NCBI GenBank assembly: GCA_021234155.1
Contig: JAJEKV010000036.1
Coordinates: 3,533,182 to 3,597,181 of the forward strand
DNA from: Isoetes taiwanensis
Taxonomy: Eukaryota > Streptophyta > Lycopodiopsida > Isoetales > Isoetaceae
Reading direction: 5' to 3'
Length of the DNA stretch: 64,000 bases
The notes beneath the pieces are model-generated. The model had not been told where the DNA came from. It saw only the letters and a program-made list of their open reading frames with translations, and ran no database searches. Below are positions 57,861 to 64,000 of this stretch, in pieces. Made by a program: the position numbers and the translations under genes. Every line of letters starts with the position of its first letter. Position 1 is the first letter of the stretch.

Positions 57861-60311
57861 ATTCAAAACAAGAACAAGATATATATAATGCATTTTGTGA
57901 ATTTAGAAGATACAGTTTGGACAAAATTCTTAACACGAGGTGCTATTTCCCTCATTCCCAAGTGTAAAGAGCCCAAGACCATTTAGGATTGGCGTCCTAT
58001 AACATTACTTTCCTACAGGTGTATAAAGAGATTTTTAAAGCTCACGGCGGAAAGTTGTGTGTTGTTCTTGTTGGGAGTCAATTTAGTCCACCCAAAGCTG
58101 GGGTTCTTGCACGGAAAGGTGTATTCTTGATAATGTTGCGGCCTATGAAGGTATGTATTGAGCCAAGGCTAAAAGGGCCCATGGTATCTCAAACGGCTTT
58201 GCAAGGCATATGGCCAGTGTGGATTAGAGGTTTTAGAGAAGTGTTTACATTGGCTTTGGGGTTTTGGTATCCATTCACAAGAGATGTCATGAAGTTGCAT
58301 ACTTCCAGCAAGATCTGATGCTCTTCTGAGGAGAGCCCTCTGTTGTCTTTCTGTTGGTAGAGGAGTTCGTCAAAGGATTGCCCCTTGGCTCCATTGCTTT
58401 TACAATAGTGGCCAGTGCTTTTCCACAATTATTTTCTAGATGCTGTTGAGGGATGATGTGATCGGGGGTCTTCCCTGGAAAATGGCTCTCAAAATTATTA
58501 ATGGGGTAATAGGATGATACCTTTTTATTTTGAAAGCGGATCTTTGATAATCTCAAAATGCAAAGCTTAAGCGACACATTTTCCTTGTACAGGTTTTGGT
58601 GAAATTTGGCTTAAAAGTGTTACGCTTTGTGGACTCTAGATGATGAAGTCCCACCATGTGTTCTTGCTTACCACAGGAAGGTGTTGCCTCATGGGAGAGA
58701 GCAACCAGCTTCTTCAGTATCCGGTGGGGTATTCATGTTTCAACCGATGCTTGGGATGTTATATGGTCAGTTGCGGGAGGGGCACCCTTTTTTTTTGGTG
58801 GGATCTGGCTAAGCTATCTATGCATGGAAGAGGGTATGATTGCTAAGCATGTGTGCAACACACATGTCTATAGAAATGCCATTCTTGCTTCCACTCAAAG
58901 TTTGAGATTGTGGGTGTTATTTAGAAACTTTATAAGGGGTGGGAAATAGGCAGGGGTAGTGGTGAAGGTTGCATGGTCTAAGTGTAAACACAATTCTGCT
59001 TTGGAGGTTTGGGCATAATGATTTCCATTTGCAGGTAGGTTCGATCTCAAAATTCATTTTAAGCGGCTTCTAAGTAGAGTAGGGATGGATTCTCACGGGT
59101 TCACGGCTTATTACCTGAGGCTGCCTGCTGTATCCCTTTGGTAAGTCACACTCAGAGCTGTTGGGTTTATTTTGCCAGGTTAACGGCCTTATCATAATGC
59201 TTCTCCATTCTTAAAGGGATTGTTAGATTCGGCTGCGGTCAAAACTTTATTCACATCAGTCCAAGCTGCTTGGTAATACGAGTTAGTACACCTTGTTCAG
59301 TGGATCCCTGTTAGACAATCAACCACTTTGCTTTCTGATGCACCCATTGGCCAGGCGTTGGAAAAGTCTGGGGAATCTTAACTAATGCCTGACATGGTAT
59401 GAGCTCGAACCCGATTCTTTGACATGGGGAGGCTTTTCGGTTAAAGAAGTTTCTAATGGGGCGTGGGATGGGATTCTTTGGCAAAAGTTCTTTGATTTTC
59501 ACCACAACCTATTACGCGCCACACAAGAGATATTTTGGTATGGGTTTGTCATGAAGAAATTAAGGAGTGCAAACTTGCTTGAACTCTATGTCGATTGTTT
59601 AGCGATCTTGATGTTCTTCCTCAGATCCTAATAAGTGGTCTCTTCAACTTCCTCCTCTTCAATGGCGGAAGGTGTGGTCTTGGAGCATAGGACAGCTTCA
59701 CTTCATCCTAAAGTGGCAGTTCTTTGGTGTGAGATTCTTCATGGAGTGTCTGAGGTTAGTAATGTATCCCATAAGTTTAACCCTAGAATATCAAATCGAT
59801 TAATCACAGTATGCAAAGCGTGGATGCGAGACCATTGAGCATTGCTTTTTCGTAATGTGAACACCTTAGGCGAGGTATGGAGATTTGGTTGTTTTCCTTT
59901 TTTCGGTTTCACTAACAAGTCAACAAGCACTTTTTGGCCAGATTTACCCAGAGTACACGGACAGGATTACAAGGCCGGGCTTTTTCTCAGCGGCCCGGAG
60001 ATGGTTGCTTTGGACTATCTGGAAAAGAGCCGAAGGCGGTAATCTTCAAAGATACGGATGTAGCGGAGATAATCGTGTTCTCAAGAAGCTCAAGGTTACA
60101 TTGTAAAGTCGTATCGTTGTTCTTCACTTGCCCCTCGCAAAGGCGATTGATTTTGAGGAGTTGTTGGATGTGCACTCTTATGCTTAGGCGAGGTTGCTTC
60201 ACTTTCGGTGGGTCTCGGCTTATCCACGAGATTTTATTCCTGTCTCTGCATTTTATACTTGTATTGTCTTTGATTGAATAAAAGTCGGCGTCCTTCAACA
60301 AAAAAAAAACA
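57860..60311 (+). pseudogene. L1-like plant LINE relic with poly(A) tail
   Basis: Plus-strand blocks in the expected order. RT start: TRGAISLIPKCKEPKTI then DWRPITLLS (57935-58010). RT core: GVRQ followed after a frameshift by CPLAPLLL (58361-58400). C-terminal zinc-binding region: DTWGGFSVKEVSNGAWDGIL-like residues (59420-59480) and a GCETIEHCFF motif (about 59823-59852). A final helical tail includes RRWLLWTIWK (about 59995-60030). The 3' end is AATAAAAGTCGGCG...CAAC followed by A(10) at about 60301-60311, a true poly(A) tail unlike the other LINEs here. Frequent stops and shifts show it is old. Confidence 0.7.
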
Positions 60312-62690
60312 AAAGAACAAGAGCATTGAATAGCCCACTTTACTTATATTCCACGAGTCCCAAATTCACACAAGTTCCTTCTCAAGGCAAGAGACTAATT
60401 TGACAATGGAAGTGATACTCCAGTTCCACATTCCTCTATAAAGCTGCTTTCAGTGTGAACTTTGGATGGGGAAATTACAACAATAATGTGGCCACACTAG
60501 AGTGTATATCAATGTCTTGAGGAAATAGTGACTAACAATTACTCAGCACATTCCATGGAAAGCGAAGCAACATGCTTTCCATAAGCACAGATAGGATAGC
60601 CTTCCCATCCTGCCACGATAAACAATAGCTCTTCCAAAAGGATAGGCTCCTTTCGTACTTGATTTTTGGAATGTCAATGAACTTGTTCCATGGTGATTTA
60701 AGATCCTCTAGTATCATCATCATTTTGTATCAAGTTTGGCATTTTGCTAGTCCATCCAAGCCCAAGAGTACACAAAGGAAAGAAATATAACTACACCGTG
60801 GCAATGATATCAACAATATCACGATCCTATGCATTCGGTGTGAATAAATAAAACTCCACATTTTTAAAAGCCAAAATTAAAATGTCACATCCCCTGCGTA
60901 AAATGAGTCTAAATCAGACCACACATATAATAACCTTACCTTGATCTCTTCACCATACCGAGGGCTATTGAGCTGCAAGACAAGCATCAGCAGTTTTTTA
61001 TATCAAGTTGAAGCTACTCCTTTGAAAGTCGAACATTGTTGAGCCACCTTGTTGAGCCACACGAGAGGACAATATTCTACAAGTGAGCCAAAAACCATAT
61101 AACTTCTCACTATGAAAGCTTCAAGTTTTCAACGCTACTATATCGGATATGGGGCTTATAAAATGAATCAACCTTGTATAAAGCATGTCTTGTATGCGTT
61201 GGTGATGCTTGTATGCATTTATATACAATGTCAGGGAGAGGAACGATTATAAGTCCACGCTATAAATCTACGGAGAGAAAGAACACCTATGAAAAGAGAA
61301 AAAAAAACAAAAAAGAAAAGTGAATTTGGTACGCCAGCAATTGTTGATTAAATTTCAAAGTTCCACTGACTGTGTGTTACAACGAAGCTGACCATTGGGA
61401 GGCGGTGTAAACGGCCTGCCTTTCATTCAAACATCTGAAAGGATCCACACCTCAAACCTAAGTTGCAAGAAGCGCTCATATCAGATCTCCACAAGCATAT
61501 GCACCTTACTGTTTTGGAATTTCTGCGTGCTTGCTTTTATATGCTGGGCTCCTTATCGCCTTGTTAAACTCCCGCATTTGTGCACACAAATTGAAATTCT
61601 TCTGCCGAGACCCAAAGGGAAAATGTTGCTAAAAATTAACACATTCTGATTAATTTGAATGGACCTTGGGTGAGATTTGTAAAATAGCCAAATAAGGACA
61701 AAGAAATAGCCTACCTTGACAATGTCGGCTAGAGTGTAACCTATACGTTTCCCTTGACTTTCCATGCTTCAAATGAATCCTCGGTGGAGTGCGGGCTCAC
61801 CTGGATTCCTAAACATGTCGCCAAGATCCAGCATGCATAGATTTGATCTTTGCATCCCCCTTTCATAGCCATCTCACACTGGCCCCGAGGCTGACATGTG
61901 ACCTCCATCTCCTCTCCACGGCATCTACAACCACCCAGTCATTCCTGCTTTGCGGAGATGGCTACAGCCACAATTAGAATAAAGATTGCATCAAGGTCCT
62001 TCCATGCATCCTTGTTTCATGACTTCCTACAAAGGAGAAAAAGCATTAACTACCTTAAGAGAAAATGCAATATATTAACTTAACACCTCTATTTGTTCAT
62101 AAAGGGCATCTTGAAAATGCAATCTAGCATAGCCGACAAACATTCTACTTTTCATTTTCCATTTTAAGGTCTTGGGGCGAGGAGGCATGTTACGGTTCTG
62201 CGAGAATCAAAAATAGGAAGGGTATATATTAACTCGGTGGTCTAATGGATGCATGAAAATGTAACTTAGAATGAGCTATTCTAGAAGATGGGTGAACACA
62301 CATACCAACATCCTGAATGCATCCAAGAATCCACATGACCTTTCACGGATTATGGAGTCAAGGGGTAATTTTAATTTGTTGTCCCATAGATTTATCACCG
62401 GAGCCATAATTGTAGATGTAGAAGATCCCACCTTAATGCCTTGTCCATAGGCATTTTGTGTATTTTTAGCTCTTGCATCATGGAATAGGTAATTGTTATA
62501 TCAAGTCATGAAAATCTTAAAATAATCAAACCACGGATCTCACTATGCTTGCACATGAGAAAAATGCATTGGGTTTACTAAAAGTAAATTCTACACACAT
62601 GCCATAAACATAGAAGATCATATTACGTCTAAATGGCATGATAGGCCCGGAAACAAATGGGCTAAACAAATCAAGTTACCACACGTATTA
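60312..62690. other. No gene recognised
   Basis: AT-rich DNA. An A-rich run at 61285-61320 could be an old poly(A) tail without a recognisable element. Frames are short and domainless. Confidence 0.4.
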
Positions 62691-62696
62691 TGAAAG

Positions 62697-63023
62697 CTTA
62701 GACTATACCAGGCTACATCACATAAAGAAGCGACTTCTTAATGCATCATGTTACTTGAGGTCAAGACATCCATTAACGACATCTGAGAGTTTGTAAACAA
62801 CGACGAGAATGAGAAGATCGAGGAGACGCCAAGGCCCTGAAGCATTGTTGCCGCGGTCATCAACCCTGTCTGTACTTTTCCATTATAGTTTAGACTATAC
62901 ACATCACATCGAAGCGACTTTCTAATATGGATCATATTCTGAGTCAAGACATCCCGGCAACGACATACACGGTTGTAAACCACCACGGACATACCTTTTG
63001 AGAATGGGAAAGATCGGAGGCGA
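62697..63023. repeat. Tandem duplication of about 190 bp
   Basis: The block TTAGACTATAC through CGACTT-CTAAT, GTCAAGACATCC and CGACAT-GTTTGTAAAC/GTTGTAAACC to GATCG-GGAG occurs at about 62698-62835 and again at about 62888-63023. Copies are diverged by small indels. It is noncoding as far as I can read. Confidence 0.65.
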
Positions 63024-64000
63024 AACCCTCGATTACCACAGCGCCAAACATTTTAGATTACAAAGCATCGAGCCAAAAGGCTCCTGAAGTTTATCTCGGC
63101 CGGTTAGACCTTCCATTTATAACCTCATTCCTCCTCCAAGTCGAGGCATCAGGACCTCTGCCTTCCTTTGATGCATTTTAGGCTTACGAGTATTATTATG
63201 AAGGTAGGGTTTAGAACTCAATGATCCTTCAATGTTGTTTAAATTGGCGATGCGTGCGTAATACATCTATCATCACGAGTGTATAAATGATTACGAAAAA
63301 AAAAAGACCTCTCAGTTGCTTGGTTTGGCCCAGTTTGCCCTGCTCGAGAAGTGGCCAGAGTTTCTGACCAATCATAAGTTTGGGCAGTCCACTGACATAT
63401 CCTAGGGATATTCTAGCATATACCTAGGATATGCCAAAAGCTCCCATAAACAAAGGTTTTGCCCCTAGAGACAGCAAAAATAAAATAAAAAATGAAATAG
63501 AGATTCACGTGGCAATATTTGAGCAAGGACGCTTATATTATTATTTTTTGGGGCTTGTCCTTAAAAAAGAAACATAGCCAGTATGGGTATTTTCAATTAG
63601 CTTGTGGAATACATCGCAACGACGACCACTGGACGTAATTAGAATTATATTTGGACTTTGTTCAAAGTGGACATTTTGATGTCATTATCAAATCTCACAC
63701 CCGAAAAGAGAAGAGAAGAAAATTAGTTTTACCTCATATGCTACATTAGCAAATTGGCAACATCCCACACATATGACACACACACCATACCACCATTTGA
63801 GAAGAGTGCATAAATGTTGGACATTGAATGCATGCATTTTATGCATAAGGAAGAGTCCTTGCTTGTCGTCCACTAATACTCGTAATATAGGTATGTTTAA
63901 GAGAAGGCATATACTATAAGTTGTTAAGACTTTAAAAAGGATTGTGTTTCAAAAACAATTGAAGTCTACCACTAAAATAACAGCCAATACGTAACCCGCA
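63024..64000. other. No gene recognised; small palindrome at 63396
   Basis: CATATCCTAGG (63396-63406) and CCTAGGATATG (63423-63433) form an inverted repeat with 11-bp perfect arms around a 16-nt centre. The rest is AT-rich without a supportable gene. Confidence 0.4.

Noticed and set aside
1-64000. CRISPR arrays, bacterial operons, tRNA and rRNA genes
   Set aside because: No regularly spaced repeats with unique spacers, no clustered unspliced genes with ribosome-binding sites, no tRNA B-box pattern GGTTCRANTCC with matching arms and no rRNA-like blocks were seen.

Overview
This is nuclear DNA from a large, repeat-rich eukaryotic genome, most probably a land plant. It is AT-rich, contains GT...AG introns, and has no operons, ribosome-binding sites, tRNA, rRNA or CRISPR arrays. 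It holds many decayed plant-style transposable elements: LINEs, a Ty3/gypsy-type LTR, a hAT transposase, a Mutator-like foldback element and Helitron-like ends. I cannot name the species. A fern- or lycophyte-like giant genome is a guess from repeat load only. Most long open frames are chance readings. Everything below comes from reading the sequence by eye, so borders are approximate unless a target-site duplication (TSD) or splice site fixes them.

Layout. 0-4.7 kb: AT-rich, with a foldback repeat (418-911), a 180-bp tandem repeat and one weak minus-strand gene candidate. 5.0-6.6 kb: the 3' end of a Ty3/gypsy-type element with a complete 1.45-kb LTR. 6.77-15.04 kb: two head-to-tail copies of a 4.1-kb segment, each carrying the same dead LINE with a (TTCTA)n tail. 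15.1-15.7 kb: a dispersed repeat with a sister copy at 40.3-40.8 kb. 18.57-19.32 kb: a small gene of seven exons whose six introns are homologous to one another. 20.3-21.4 kb: a Mutator-like foldback element with a 9-bp TSD. 21.97-22.33 kb: three heat-shock elements and a TATA box ahead of a short reading frame. 27.4-32.6 kb: a decayed minus-strand coding region of unknown family, split by a 2.0-kb LINE (29198-31218) with a perfect 9-bp TSD. 34.0-38.7 kb: three Helitron-like 3' ends and, inside, exons of an unrecognised minus-strand gene and a 1.3-kb polypurine tract. 40.2 kb: a 77-nt miRNA-precursor-like hairpin. 43.3-43.8 kb: second copy of the first foldback repeat. 45.3-46.7 kb: a minus-strand hAT transposase relic. 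51.8-52.0 kb: short-tract copy of the polypurine repeat. 57.9-60.3 kb: an L1-like LINE relic with poly(A). The remaining tens of kilobases show no gene I can support.

The genes do not form a pathway. The window is mainly a record of insertion, tandem duplication and decay. The most unusual item is the gene at 18571-19320. All six of its introns are 65-74 bp, lie in phase 0 and share the same internal core, which points to recent intron multiplication by an introner-like process or by exon-intron unit duplication. The heat-shock promoter at 22 kb and the hairpin at 40.2 kb are the next best candidates for function.
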